From Cardiocondyla obscurior (taxonomy: Eukaryota; Arthropoda; Insecta; Hymenoptera; Formicidae), in assembly GCF_019399895.1 (NCBI RefSeq), contig NC_091865.1, positions 13,025,001 through 13,089,000 of the forward strand: a stretch of DNA of 64,000 nt, in the 5' to 3' direction. The notes below the pieces were generated by a model that did no database searches, was not told the DNA's origin, and saw only the letters and a list, made by a program, of their open reading frames with translations. Below are positions 12,201 through 23,163 of this stretch, in pieces. A program made the translations under genes and the position numbers. Positions within the stretch are counted from its first letter, which is position 1, and each line of letters starts with the position of its first letter.

Positions 12201-15200
12201 ATACAATTACGATTCGCGTTTTGCCTTTTCCAGGATCCGACGGTCGTTCGTAAAAATCTGGTGTTATGCAGTCTTCTATATAATATTTAGCATCTTGAAT
12301 TTCTATCAAAAAATGAGACAGGTCATTTTTTGGTTACTAAGAAAATTTAATACACTTAACCGAATTTTTCATTAATATCTAAACATCAGAAACGCACGTG
12401 GTCCAAATTCACTACATTCTGCAAGTAAACATGTTTTTTTTTTCCACCGTGACACATTTATCAAAGTATTTCTCACCTTAAGAAATATTAATCTACAGAA
12501 ATCAAATAACTGTGTTCAATTTTTATGTTTAAATAAATTTTGAAAAATATTCCAAGATAATTAATTTGAAAATCCAAGTCATGAGAGAACAAAGTTTTCT
12601 CTTGAAATTGGAACTTTTACGTGCGCTTCTAAGGTCAACACGCATCCTTAATACTAAACGAATGAATTCATACAAGTTTTGCTGCCAGATTTATTGACGT
12701 GATAGACGGGTGTACATCTGGGCCTCGATAAAGCGCGAGTTTAATCGTAAATCAAGAATAAACGATATGAGAGAACGTGTCTAAATCTTAAGTTCATCAA
12801 TAAAGTTATCAAATCCGCAATGTGAAAATTTGCGCATAGTTCCACGTAATAGAATAAATGCATCGTGTCGCTTTTATCAGATAAACTCTTCGAAAAAAAA
12901 AAAAAAAAAAAAGAAACCCTCACCGTAAAAGAATATTTTCTCCACGGAATAAGTTTGCACAAATCGCATCTGACAGAACTGTTATACATTACATGTAAAA
13001 TCAAACGCTATAAATTAGTTTTCTATTTTTAAGAAAACTCATGAGTCACATAAAACTGAATGGATTCGCAAATGCAAGTGACGATTTAATAATTTTCTTT
13101 TACAATTCGTTTTCCTCATAGGAAATAAAGGTGTTCATTAAAAATCAATGTCTATTAATATATTATAAAAAATTGTCTCATTTCGAATATTCGAAAAACG
13201 GAGAGCAAGTAAAAAAAAAAAATAAATACATAAAAAAAATTAATAAAAAAATATGATTAGCATTTTTTGAATGCATATTAAAATCCATTCAATTTTTTTG
13301 TGCATTGTGAAAAAATATGAAGGCTCTGTGTAATCGTTAATTACCGCGGGACACGAATCATTTTGCTAGCAAATTTCTCGAAGCATTTACTACAAGTAAA
13401 AATAAAAACTTTCGGAATAAGAACGGAAATGTCCATTTAATCAAATCGTCATTACTGTCGTCTTCGTTTCCAAGCCGAAAAGATGCACGTGTTCTTTTAA
13501 TTAATAATTACTTTCAATATTAATATTGCATACAATCGGACGTCGCGATAAATAAAATACAGTGAATAGATAGAGTATATCTAAACAACATTTAAAGTTG
13601 ATTTAATCGAACAATACGGAAAGAATCATCAGTCTATTAAAAAAATTGCACACTGCAATAAAAAAAAAAATTATTTAATAATTTTACGATTCTTAAAATC
13701 GTAGCTGCTTTCAAACGGCTATTAATGACATTTCTAGGTACAACGTTTCTAAGTACAATGAAAAATAAGATATTTCTTTTGCTCACGTTATAATAAATCA
13801 ATATTAGGATATTAACAGCAACAGGTGTTATATATTATAGCAATGGAAACGAAGACAAGAGCAAAGGCTGCGATCCTAAAACTATATTGATAGAAACTAT
13901 GAAAAATAACGATTGCGAAATTTTTTTTTACCGCATTTAGATTATACATTGCTTCCTACAAATTTCTCAAATATGTTTCAGCATATTTTTTACAAACATT
14001 TATAAAAATTATTATTAAAGTTTTCTTTCACTTTATATTAAAAAAAATATAACTAAAATTTTAGAATCGCACCCTTCGAATAGTTTGTATTACATTATAA
14101 ATTTTTCCTGTCATTTTACACCAATAGATCCCGCTTTTCGCTTTCGTCGAGAAAGTACTCCATATACACACACTATCGTTTATCTCTATAAGCTTGTAGT
14201 AAAAAAAAAAAACGAAAAAATTTGTTCTTTTCTTTTTTCTTTCTTTTCTCGTTTTTGTCATTTCGTACATGAAGAACTAATGAGTGAATGAAGCAAACTA
14301 TATTAAGACAACATGAATTCTGAATAAATACTTAATATTATAACGAAATTTTAAGTATTCTTCGTAAATGTTACCGTTATATAGTTTGTAAGAAAATAAG
14401 ATACTTTACTTGAAGATTTTTATGTACAGATATTACAAACAACGTTTCGTAATGCATAGGCAATGCGTCCTGCTCTACTCTATTATTATACATACTGCAG
14501 AGGAGGATTTATGCAAATCCGTTCTACATCTTAGTTCGATTCGTGTCGTTTGCCAAAATTTCTGAGAACCTTCAATACTTTGTATCATCCATTAAAAACA
14601 TATGATTACCGCTTATATCGATAATACTGACCTAATCTCTCCAGATATGTTCAAAGATTAAATCACAAAATTTTATGTAATTTATTAGTTTATTTAGTTT
14701 TTTTTTTGTTGCTAAAATAATTTTATATTAAATTTAAAAAAATATCTTTCAAAATTTACGTATGTGTATGTAATGAATATATCATATAACTAAATATTTA
14801 ATATAATAGCTTTAATAAGAGATAATAGTACGCATGACTATTGAATTTGAAGCATTTTTAAACCAATTTCGCTAAAATTAATTCTTTGCTCTATTACCAT
14901 TAATTTCTATTCAATTATTTAACTATACATTCAAGTTGATTTTTCCTGTTACATTAATTTTCTTGTACTGTCAAACATCTTAATATAAATGTCACATTAA
15001 TCATTACGAGAATATTCCTTATACACCATATATTTTAACTATCACACTTTAAAATCAATTTTAAATATTCTTTTATTAATTCTCGAAATAAATGCACCTA
15101 AGTTTTAATAAGTTAGCATTATCGAAATAAGCAGTGTCTATTTTGCTCAAATACATTCTTAAAAGAAAAGAAGAAAAAGCATCAATCATTTAAACCGGTA

Positions 15201-15938
15201 TTATTTAAACTTTATATAGTTTCTTGTAAGTTTTCCTTTTCTTGTTAATTTCTTCATGCGTAAAAAGTAAATAATTATTATGTGACATTATTTACAAGCG
15301 AATTTTGTTCGAATATAATTTATTGTACTTAGTTTCTCTCGGAGAACTTGGTTCGTAGTATCTTTATGGATTTTTTTACAACTCTCAACAAATTTTTTGC
15401 GTTTATTCGATAAAATCGAGCAATCACCAGAAGCTTGTCTGCATGTCGAAATTGACCGTATTGAAAGCGTATTTAGCCAAGAAATAAAAGAATATTAGAA
15501 CGAACCATGTTCCCGAGCCGCACGAAATATTTAACGAGCCGATCTCGCTAACGGCATGACGGATCGATAAACCTCACAGACGCCCGCCGTTCGGCCAACA
15601 ATACACTAATTTTAATTCAACGTTCGATCGCATTTAAAAATCTCTGGCTATCGTTTCTATTGAAGATCTCTTTCTCTCGCTCGCATACATTCTTACATAG
15701 CAATTACGGTCTCTATGCATTTTACTGACGGAACGGCAATTTGAGATGAACCGTTTTTAAAGTCGTAGCACAACTTCGAGGTTCAGGGAAAGAATTGTTT
15801 TAAGAGAAAGGGGTAATCGCGCCACAATAGCGTCCAAGTTTTGGCTACGTGAAACAAGAGTTATTTTAGCCGACAGATCACACGTACACATCATCGTGAA
15901 CATTTGTATTTAACATAGGACGAGAAGTACTACTGTAC
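9270..15938. other. AT-rich interval with no recognisable gene; part is probably UTR
   Basis: About 6.7 kb lie between the stop of the CCDC112-like gene and the stop of Nipped-B, which converge here. The interval is full of A and T runs (for example the T tract at about 9392-9410), TA-rich pieces near 10060-10120 and many in-frame stops. No open frame above about 100 codons has protein-like composition. ATTAAA and AATAAA signals occur just after the CCDC112-like stop (about 9331 and 9583). Reverse-strand AATAAA signals occur from about 15319 for Nipped-B. Long 3' UTRs or non-coding RNA are possible, but nothing more specific is visible. Confidence 0.5.
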
Positions 15939-18900
15939 TCACACTAAAAAGTCAGGGTCACTGTAGTCTTCGCCACTGTCACTGCTGTCGGAAATTCTTC
16001 TCCTCTTCTTTTTTTTATGTTTCCTCACTGACTTGTCCGTCTTGTGTGCGCGGTGTTTCCTATGCGACTCCCTCGCGTCTGGATGGGCGTGTATCGTCAA
16101 TTTCGGCACCCGTGGTGTCGTCGTTGGTACCGCTGCGCCTGTCGTCGTCGTCGTCGTTGTCGTCGCCGCCGCCGCCGCTGCTGGCATAGCCGGCAGCGAG
16201 TTCATCGAATTGTTTGGGTGGTCCGTGGGAGCAGTCAGATTCGATTGCGACGGTAACTGATATTGCTGTTGACCAGCCGCAATTGCCAAGGTTGCATTTC
16301 CCGCGACGGTACCATCGGCTATTGTTCTAGCGTCATTAGCCTCGGTATGCGGCGGTATCCTCGCTGCTTGTTGATTCTCCGCACTGTGCTTTCCACCGCC
16401 GCTGGTATCGGCGGCATCGTTGCCACCATCGTCGTCTGGTTCTTCAGGATCAAATTTAAGCATTAGCTGCTTGAAATCCAGAAACTCTTTGACGAGTTTC
16501 TTCCTGCCGCTTGTGTCCAGCTCTTCGTTAACGTTCGCTACGCCTTCTCGCAGCCTCTGCAACGTAGCTTTTGGCTCAAAAAGCAAATTATTTTTACGAT
16601 TTACCGCCTTTTCATAGACCTTAGCCGCTTCCGACGGTGAATATTGACCTATTTTTGCATCAGAAAAACCATAAAGAGCTTTGAGATGTTGTCTGAGTGT
16701 TAGTAGAAGTAAAAAGCCTTGACTGGCGGTAATATACTCCCTGAGCAAAGTAGTATCGCCTGGTAATCTTGCCAGAATAGCTTCTTCATCTTCTTCATCG
16801 TCTTCTTCATCCTCCAAAGTCAATATTTGATCGGATTTTGGTCGATTATCTGGAGTTATCGTTTGACTTATTGAGTGACTTATCGTCTGGTCCATAGGCT
16901 GTTCCATTGGCTGTCCCATCGCCTGCCCTACCAGGTGTCCTACTGACTGCGTTGTTAGCTGTCCTATCGGCTGTGCTGTTAATTGTTCTATCGGGTGTCT
17001 TATCGCGTGAGGTATCGATTGTCCTGATGTATGCCTAGACTGTCCCTCTTTAGGTATTAAAGCCTCTTTAAAAGATTGTAACAGATTCGTTCCAGACATA
17101 GAAATAATGATATCAATGTGATGAATAATAAAAAGTGGTTCATCCTGCACTTGATATGTAAAGTAAGCGAGATTGTCCGCCAAGTATAGCATCTGCGACA
17201 GACTAGTTTTGGCTGCCTCGTCAAAGTGTTTGAGAAAAGATAATACAATAGCTCGCCTCTGCTGTTTCGTATTGCGTAAGATTGTGTAGAGGAAACCGTT
17301 AAGCGCGCCTGGAAACTCGCCTTCTTTTATTCGCATACCTCTTACCGTGATATCATTTTGTAAGATTTTTTGCAGCCGATAGCTCAATTTAATACCAAAC
17401 TGCGATTTCATGTGAATAAAGCCCGGATATTTTTTTTCAATATCTTGTAATTGTTTATCCGCGCTGTGGCTTACGACTTTCTCGCAGTCGGTGCTCATAC
17501 AGATCAGATAGGGCACTATCTGGACGGGATGTACTAAACCTTGCGCCAGGATCAACTGAATAACTTTGAGAGCCGCATGTCGAACACTTACGTTAGCATG
17601 CAGGAAGGATTCGAGAATCTCTTTGATGTAAAGCTGAATAACAGTACTCGCCATGCCCGATGACACATCTCCCATTTCTTTCAAATTCTCCTGCTTCGAC
17701 AGCTTGGCCCATTCCATATCCTGCTTGATCATTCTCTTCTCCTCTTCTTGTAGATATACTTCAATGTTATTAAGCACTTGAATTCTCATTTGAACCAATG
17801 CGTATTCCGATGTAAGTAAATGATGATAAAGTTCTTTCAATTCCGGTAGCATCATAAACTCGTAATGTCGAATGCAAAGAGAGCCAATCGCTGACAACGT
17901 AAAATGTCGAATGTCTTCGTTATCTAAGTGTACTAAATAACTAAGTGTTTCGAAAACTTGATCTTTGATGTTGTCCGCTAGGCCTTCTATCACTTCTGGA
18001 TCCGTAAAATCAAAATGACGTAGCAATAAGCCGACTGTGAAAAGCGCACGTCGGAAAAACGGTCTGTATTTTATTAACATAGGATTCGTTGGATCTTTTT
18101 CGTAAAATGATTTGTACTCTGTTAAATGTCCATAATATTTCTTGAAGCAGTCTCGTATCAGTTTGTAGTTTCGTGTGACATTATTAACTACAGAGCCTAA
18201 ACACGATAAACAGCTCGCGACGACCGATCTATCGTGCTGCAAAATTAATTTCACGGAATCTTCCTCTAGTTGTGCTAAAAAAGTTTCACTGGGATGTTCC
18301 ATCAGAGGCACCACTAATTCGAGCGTATGTGCAACGCTACTTATTATCTGATAATCGCCCTGTGTTTGACATTTTAAACTCAGATAAGGTTGTAAAGTAC
18401 TAGCGTGATTTACGAGCAATCGTGGCCGAATTTTTGCAAATAAGTAAAGAGTTGTCAAACACGCGACTAATCTCTGTGACGCGCCTTTCTTTTCTAATTT
18501 TTCCGGATGTAAATTCGTTTCTTCCAGCCGTAATACATTCTGAATTAAGCAGTCTACAATTTGCTTGCATGCTGTCAATAAAGCCCGGGGTGGCTCAGTT
18601 TGCATTTTTGTGCTGTCATCCTTATCTTCTTTCGGCTTGAATAAACTTACTAAAAGCTGCTCAAACCACTCGAGTCCCATATCCTTGCTAGCTGCTACAA
18701 CGTCGGTAATATTCATTACTTTTTTTAACAGCGAATCTGAATCAAGAGTAGGACGCTCTCTTACTGGAGTAAACCACATATTTTGAAAAACTTCCATTAC
18801 GAGCTTTCGAATTCCCTCTTCATCGTTTACTCTTCTTATCATTTTCACGCATATTTCTGGAATTTTAGGGAAGTCCGGACACTCCATGCAGATGTCTTTA

Positions 18901-21900
18901 AGAATCTTGATGACACGTTTTCGAACGCTCACACCAGTATCTAAAATTCTCGCCGATAACATATCGTAATATTTATCAATCAATTCGGGTCTACTCAATA
19001 CAAATTTTCCTACCAAGTCAACCGCTGCTTCCCGTACTGACGTTGAGTGATCAAGGAACGAATGTTTCACACCTAATTGCATGTCCACCCTCGCCAGCAC
19101 GCTCGGATCAGCTTCGACGATCATTGTGAGACATTTCATTGCCTTGGTTCTAATAGCAATCGACGATTCTGTTAGCACGTGAAGAATCTGCTTCAAATAT
19201 CTATCGAAACTTTGCGAGAACGGCCTCTTGGACGCGAGGTATTGCGAAATTAATTCCGCGGAATTATAGTCAATGTATGTTTGTAGAATGTCTGGTTTCG
19301 TTCCTGTGCTGCAAGGTCTTATTCTGCTGATAATATATTTCTTTTTTTCTTCTATAATTCGATAAGCTTCCGAATTCTTCTGCTCGTTGTTATCGTTCTC
19401 ATCAGGATCTTGTTCGTCACACTCAGACTCGGTATCTTGATCGCTGCTATGATGCCGATTTTTTTTCTTCGACCGTTTCTTGTGCATCTTTTTGCTCGGG
19501 CTATTTTTCGGCTGACCCACTCGAGATTTTTCCATTGCGCAATCTCGATACCATTGAGCTAGATAAAAATGACGTGCATATCCGAGAGCATGATCTTTTG
19601 TTCCGCTGACAGCCAGGTAATCCAAAAGTACTTTCTGCAAGAATACAATTCTTTCTTCGTCCTCGCTTAATCCTACAATTTCTTTGTCTTTTATGAGCTC
19701 GTAATCGGAATCTTTTTGCTGCTCGAGTTTGATATCTCGTATAATTTGATCGATGGTCGACAATTTGCACTGCGAATTAACCGCATCTTTGCGTAATCTG
19801 GCCGCTACAACGCCAAGATAATCGATGGAAGCTACTCGAAGTGACATATCAGAGCTCTTATTAGAAAAATGTCCCACTAATAGATTTCCGAGAAGACTCA
19901 GTAACAATTCAGCGGCGGGCCACTCGGGTTTATTAACTGTCGCCAATAAATCTTGTACAAAATTCTCAAATAATGGCCTATAATCGATTTCTTCGCCCTT
20001 ACTGCCGCATTTATTAAGAAATACCGTTAAAAAATTCCCGGCGATTCTGGTGGCGGTCTCGTATTTATTGATGATAAAAACATCAGCGTCTACATGAGTG
20101 AGCTGCTTCTTTTCTTCGTCCTCTTTCGATTTACTAGAATCCGAGAGCACAACTACGCATTGAATAAGCTGTAAGACCAATGCGGTTAACATTTGTATGT
20201 AATCCTCGGAATTGAGCCTGTATGTGCGTAGACTTCTTTTGCTGCTAGGTAGTCTCGCAATTGATGCCAAAATATCATCCAATAGTAGTCTTCTATGCTT
20301 TTCGTACTTTGTAAATATTACAGTAACAAGTTTTAATGCACTCAATTGAAGATCGCTCACAGATTCTACAAAAAACGGCGCAACGCCTAATGATGATGCA
20401 TGTAATACGCTCGTGTCCGTTAAAACCTGTATATTTAATAACTCAGCTAACAAACCTACTAATTCGTGCATCTTATTATAAACTTGCAGGATACTTTTTT
20501 CGCGAACTTCCTTCATATGTCCTCGCTTCTTGCGTCCGCTAGAATTAAAATTGTCAGTCTTATTTTTCGTATCTACTTTATATACGGGGTCGAAGGAAGG
20601 ATAGATTGTGTTCTGTAGCTGAAACTTCATGAAGAGGATTATTCGATCAATTACATCTTCCAAGTAGACCGTTTTCGGCATATTGCTAGAAGTCATAATA
20701 TGCAGGGCAATCACCGATGCTTCCACAGCGCGCTGCACTCGTTCCATCGCTAATTGCATCCATAATCGTCCTTCGTCAACGTCATCATCCGGATCTACAA
20801 GCGGTGACACTCTCGCGCCGTCTCGTATATTCTTTTCCAAAATATTTAACAACCTCACCAATTTATCTGAAGGTATCGATTCCATGGCGCCTAAACTTTT
20901 GAGTTTAGCTGCTTCAATACAAAGATCATGCAACTGATACTTGGGAATAAGCATTTCCGGAAGTACTTCACCATCGTCTTCCAGATCTGCGTTTGCTGTA
21001 ATATCTTCGGTATTTTCAAAAATCGTCTCTATAGTAGAATTAAATCGTTGGTATGTATTGGTCTCCATTAATTCTTCCACGCTCAATTTGGCTAATACAG
21101 GCACTAGCTTCTTCTCAATCTTGCGTATTTTTGGTTTCGTAGGCGAGTACGATGAATCTCGTTTATCATCCTCTTCTTCTTCGTCCGTTATCCTTTTCCG
21201 CCTACGGCCTTTATCCTCACTTTTCCGCCGCTCTGCTTTTTCTTTCTCACGTTGCACTTGCCGTTCTTTCGCGCGAGCTTTAAAGTATTTATTATTCTTG
21301 CCAATTTCTTCTTCGCTATCAGAATCAGTTTTTGACGCGTCGTCACGATTGGAAATATTAATTTTTGTTGCACGACTGGGCGATTTTTCTGCAAACGCCG
21401 CTAAACTTTTTTGCATAAGCGCTTGATCAGCCAAAGATAATCTGTTTAACATAACAATAGGCTCCTTCATCTTTTCTGTCCCGGAAAATTTCATACTCTT
21501 GTCTGAATTATTGTTCTGTTGATGTTGCACATTGGGCGCCATGCTAGCCGCAGCCGTATCTAAAACATTAACCATGTCAGTGGTATGTATATTCGGATAG
21601 GATGTGGTTTGAGTAGTCGGTAATAAATGTTGTATCGCATGATCAACACTTTGCTTTGAATCGATATTCTCCATCGGCAGATCGATATCAGAAAGACCAG
21701 CTACTGGATCGAGAAGAAATTGCTGATTTTCTTGTACTGCATTATCAATGTCTAACGATGGACCGCTTCCTAATGCATGTTGAACTTGTTGACTTATCAT
21801 AGAATCATACAGATTCTGCTGCATACCCATCGTCGAATGTTGTTGCAGAGGCACATTACGCATTGGAGATGTCATGTGCATATTATGTTGTGGTGTCATA

Positions 21901-22745
21901 CCAGCCATGTTATGCTGAGGCGTCATATTAGTGAGTGATGCTAACGATGGATTGGGAGAATTCATATGAGCCGGCGAGTACATGTTCGGTTGTAGATTTA
22001 CATTCGATAGCGGATTCATACAGTTTGTGTCTTCCTGTATATGCTGGGGCGTTGTCATCGTTCTTGTTTGTTCGGTCATAACGTTACCTCTGGGCGACGG
22101 AGAAGGCACGGCAAAAGGAGACATTTGCGAGATGTCTGTATGATTCTGCGGAGTAATCGGCATCCGTGGATGCTGCGTATGAGCAATGCCACTGACCACC
22201 AGCGGTGGAAGTACAGACCTGGCTGCTGCAGTTTGAGCCGGACTACCTTGGGGCGTTTGCCTGGAGCCCGAAGAGCTCGAATAGGACGGCGAGAAACGAC
22301 CATAACTCGCAGGTGATTGATTCGCGTGTAATATAGGCGCACCACCTTGCGCCCAGCTTCTTGGAGAATTATGCTGGGTTCTTCTGAATACGTCAGGGTT
22401 TATTTGCAAAATTGCCTTGAGTAGTTCTGGCGTATTTTGCTCGTTTTCCAGCGATTGCTCAGTATTCGCATAGTTATCTTTGAGTTCAATGTGTTCTGAC
22501 GACGTTTGCGACAGTGACATTATCAACTGCGGTACGAGATTTTCATCACGAATGCTTAGTAGTATTTTAGCTTCTTCTGCTACTCGTGGATGAAACAGCA
22601 GCGATTTATTAGTTAGAGTCTGTGGCAGTGGAGTCGGTAGGGGCATTTCAGGTAACAAGTCTGTAAGACTCGCAATACCAGCGAGGGTAGTTATTGGCAC
22701 ACTCGGTACAACCCCATTCATTTTGAGTTTGATTCGTTCTGGCAT
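15939..22745 (-). CDS. Nipped-B: Nipped-B (NIPBL/SCC2), cohesin loading factor
   Basis: A 2268-residue protein in a single uninterrupted exon. With MAU2 it loads cohesin on chromatin and supports sister-chromatid cohesion and enhancer-promoter contacts in the nucleus. The N-terminus, VPITTLAGIASLTDLL with P-L repeats and a KSLLF motif, is the family's MAU2-binding region. Residues about 100-450 are Gln/Met/Ser/Pro-rich and disordered. A basic nuclear-localisation cluster lies near 500-520. The long HEAT-repeat body runs from about 560 to 1830, including the conserved SVREAAVDLVGKFVL helix pair. A degenerate Q-rich repeat tract (about 1905-1955), an acidic run and an Ala/Thr homopolymer stretch near 2193 follow. 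The end is basic and closes with DPDFLV. An acceptor (GTTTAG) lies 6 bases before the ATG, so upstream UTR exons exist. Met9, at KMNG, is where vertebrate proteins begin and is an alternative start. Human NIPBL is 2804 residues. Confidence 0.97.
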   Translation of the reverse strand: MPERIKLKMNGVVPSVPITTLAGIASLTDLLPEMPLPTPLPQTLTNKSLLFHPRVAEEAKILLSIRDENLVPQLIMSLSQTSSEHIELKDNYANTEQSLENEQNTPELLKAILQINPDVFRRTQHNSPRSWAQGGAPILHANQSPASYGRFSPSYSSSSGSRQTPQGSPAQTAAARSVLPPLVVSGIAHTQHPRMPITPQNHTDISQMSPFAVPSPSPRGNVMTEQTRTMTTPQHIQEDTNCMNPLSNVNLQPNMYSPAHMNSPNPSLASLTNMTPQHNMAGMTPQHNMHMTSPMRNVPLQQHSTMGMQQNLYDSMISQQVQHALGSGPSLDIDNAVQENQQFLLDPVAGLSDIDLPMENIDSKQSVDHAIQHLLPTTQTTSYPNIHTTDMVNVLDTAAASMAPNVQHQQNNNSDKSMKFSGTEKMKEPIVMLNRLSLADQALMQKSLAAFAEKSPSRATKINISNRDDASKTDSDSEEEIGKNNKYFKARAKERQVQREKEKAERRKSEDKGRRRKRITDEEEEDDKRDSSYSPTKPKIRKIEKKLVPVLAKLSVEELMETNTYQRFNSTIETIFENTEDITANADLEDDGEVLPEMLIPKYQLHDLCIEAAKLKSLGAMESIPSDKLVRLLNILEKNIRDGARVSPLVDPDDDVDEGRLWMQLAMERVQRAVEASVIALHIMTSSNMPKTVYLEDVIDRIILFMKFQLQNTIYPSFDPVYKVDTKNKTDNFNSSGRKKRGHMKEVREKSILQVYNKMHELVGLLAELLNIQVLTDTSVLHASSLGVAPFFVESVSDLQLSALKLVTVIFTKYEKHRRLLLDDILASIARLPSSKRSLRTYRLNSEDYIQMLTALVLQLIQCVVVLSDSSKSKEDEEKKQLTHVDADVFIINKYETATRIAGNFLTVFLNKCGSKGEEIDYRPLFENFVQDLLATVNKPEWPAAELLLSLLGNLLVGHFSNKSSDMSLRVASIDYLGVVAARLRKDAVNSQCKLSTIDQIIRDIKLEQQKDSDYELIKDKEIVGLSEDEERIVFLQKVLLDYLAVSGTKDHALGYARHFYLAQWYRDCAMEKSRVGQPKNSPSKKMHKKRSKKKNRHHSSDQDTESECDEQDPDENDNNEQKNSEAYRIIEEKKKYIISRIRPCSTGTKPDILQTYIDYNSAELISQYLASKRPFSQSFDRYLKQILHVLTESSIAIRTKAMKCLTMIVEADPSVLARVDMQLGVKHSFLDHSTSVREAAVDLVGKFVLSRPELIDKYYDMLSARILDTGVSVRKRVIKILKDICMECPDFPKIPEICVKMIRRVNDEEGIRKLVMEVFQNMWFTPVRERPTLDSDSLLKKVMNITDVVAASKDMGLEWFEQLLVSLFKPKEDKDDSTKMQTEPPRALLTACKQIVDCLIQNVLRLEETNLHPEKLEKKGASQRLVACLTTLYLFAKIRPRLLVNHASTLQPYLSLKCQTQGDYQIISSVAHTLELVVPLMEHPSETFLAQLEEDSVKLILQHDRSVVASCLSCLGSVVNNVTRNYKLIRDCFKKYYGHLTEYKSFYEKDPTNPMLIKYRPFFRRALFTVGLLLRHFDFTDPEVIEGLADNIKDQVFETLSYLVHLDNEDIRHFTLSAIGSLCIRHYEFMMLPELKELYHHLLTSEYALVQMRIQVLNNIEVYLQEEEKRMIKQDMEWAKLSKQENLKEMGDVSSGMASTVIQLYIKEILESFLHANVSVRHAALKVIQLILAQGLVHPVQIVPYLICMSTDCEKVVSHSADKQLQDIEKKYPGFIHMKSQFGIKLSYRLQKILQNDITVRGMRIKEGEFPGALNGFLYTILRNTKQQRRAIVLSFLKHFDEAAKTSLSQMLYLADNLAYFTYQVQDEPLFIIHHIDIIISMSGTNLLQSFKEALIPKEGQSRHTSGQSIPHAIRHPIEQLTAQPIGQLTTQSVGHLVGQAMGQPMEQPMDQTISHSISQTITPDNRPKSDQILTLEDEEDDEEDEEAILARLPGDTTLLREYITASQGFLLLLTLRQHLKALYGFSDAKIGQYSPSEAAKVYEKAVNRKNNLLFEPKATLQRLREGVANVNEELDTSGRKKLVKEFLDFKQLMLKFDPEEPDDDGGNDAADTSGGGKHSAENQQAARIPPHTEANDARTIADGTVAGNATLAIAAGQQQYQLPSQSNLTAPTDHPNNSMNSLPAMPAAAAAATTTTTTTTGAAVPTTTPRVPKLTIHAHPDARESHRKHRAHKTDKSVRKHKKKKRRRISDSSDSGEDYSDPDFLV

Positions 22746-22987
22746 TACAGCCTAAACAAAAAAAAAAGAAAATCAGTTCCAGTATTCCTAAGCTTCCTCC
22801 TTGCTTTGCAGAACAATATAATGTGCCGAACACTGCACAAACATGCTACAAGTACTTATTTACGATATGCAGTAAATGTAAATCAACTGAATATATCTAA
22901 ATACACTGCTTCCACAAATGTTTAAATAAATCATTGTTAAAATTTTTTCACTACGCATTTCAAGACATACTGACACAAATAATTCAC

Positions 22988-23163
22988 CGTTGAACCGCGT
23001 AGTCTCTAATCCTCTTCGTTGAGAACTAGCACTAAGGCAAATATCGGGAACTCAACAAAGTCTCTTTTAAGTTCCCATGTTGCAAGTGATTCAACCAAAT
23101 TTTGATGAAGCCCGTGGATCCTCCAATAAACGATCCATGTTTAGCAGTTACCACTTTGTTGTC
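22988..23163 (-). other. Nipped-B: Putative non-coding 5' UTR exon of Nipped-B with upstream ORF
   Basis: This segment is flanked on the minus strand by a strong acceptor (a T-rich tract then ACAG, directly before 23163) and a donor (GTGAAT, directly after 22988). It is less AT-rich than its surroundings. It contains an upstream ATG opening a 15-codon frame (23091-23138) that closes within the exon, and a second ATG with a 3-codon frame. It cannot extend the Nipped-B frame, so I call it UTR. Splicing to the acceptor at 22752-22753 is inferred. Confidence 0.5.

Noticed and set aside
20941..21426. 161-codon open frame, plus strand, Ser-rich
   Set aside because: It is the antisense shadow of the acidic and basic Nipped-B segment, and its Ser richness mirrors Lys/Glu codons on the real strand.
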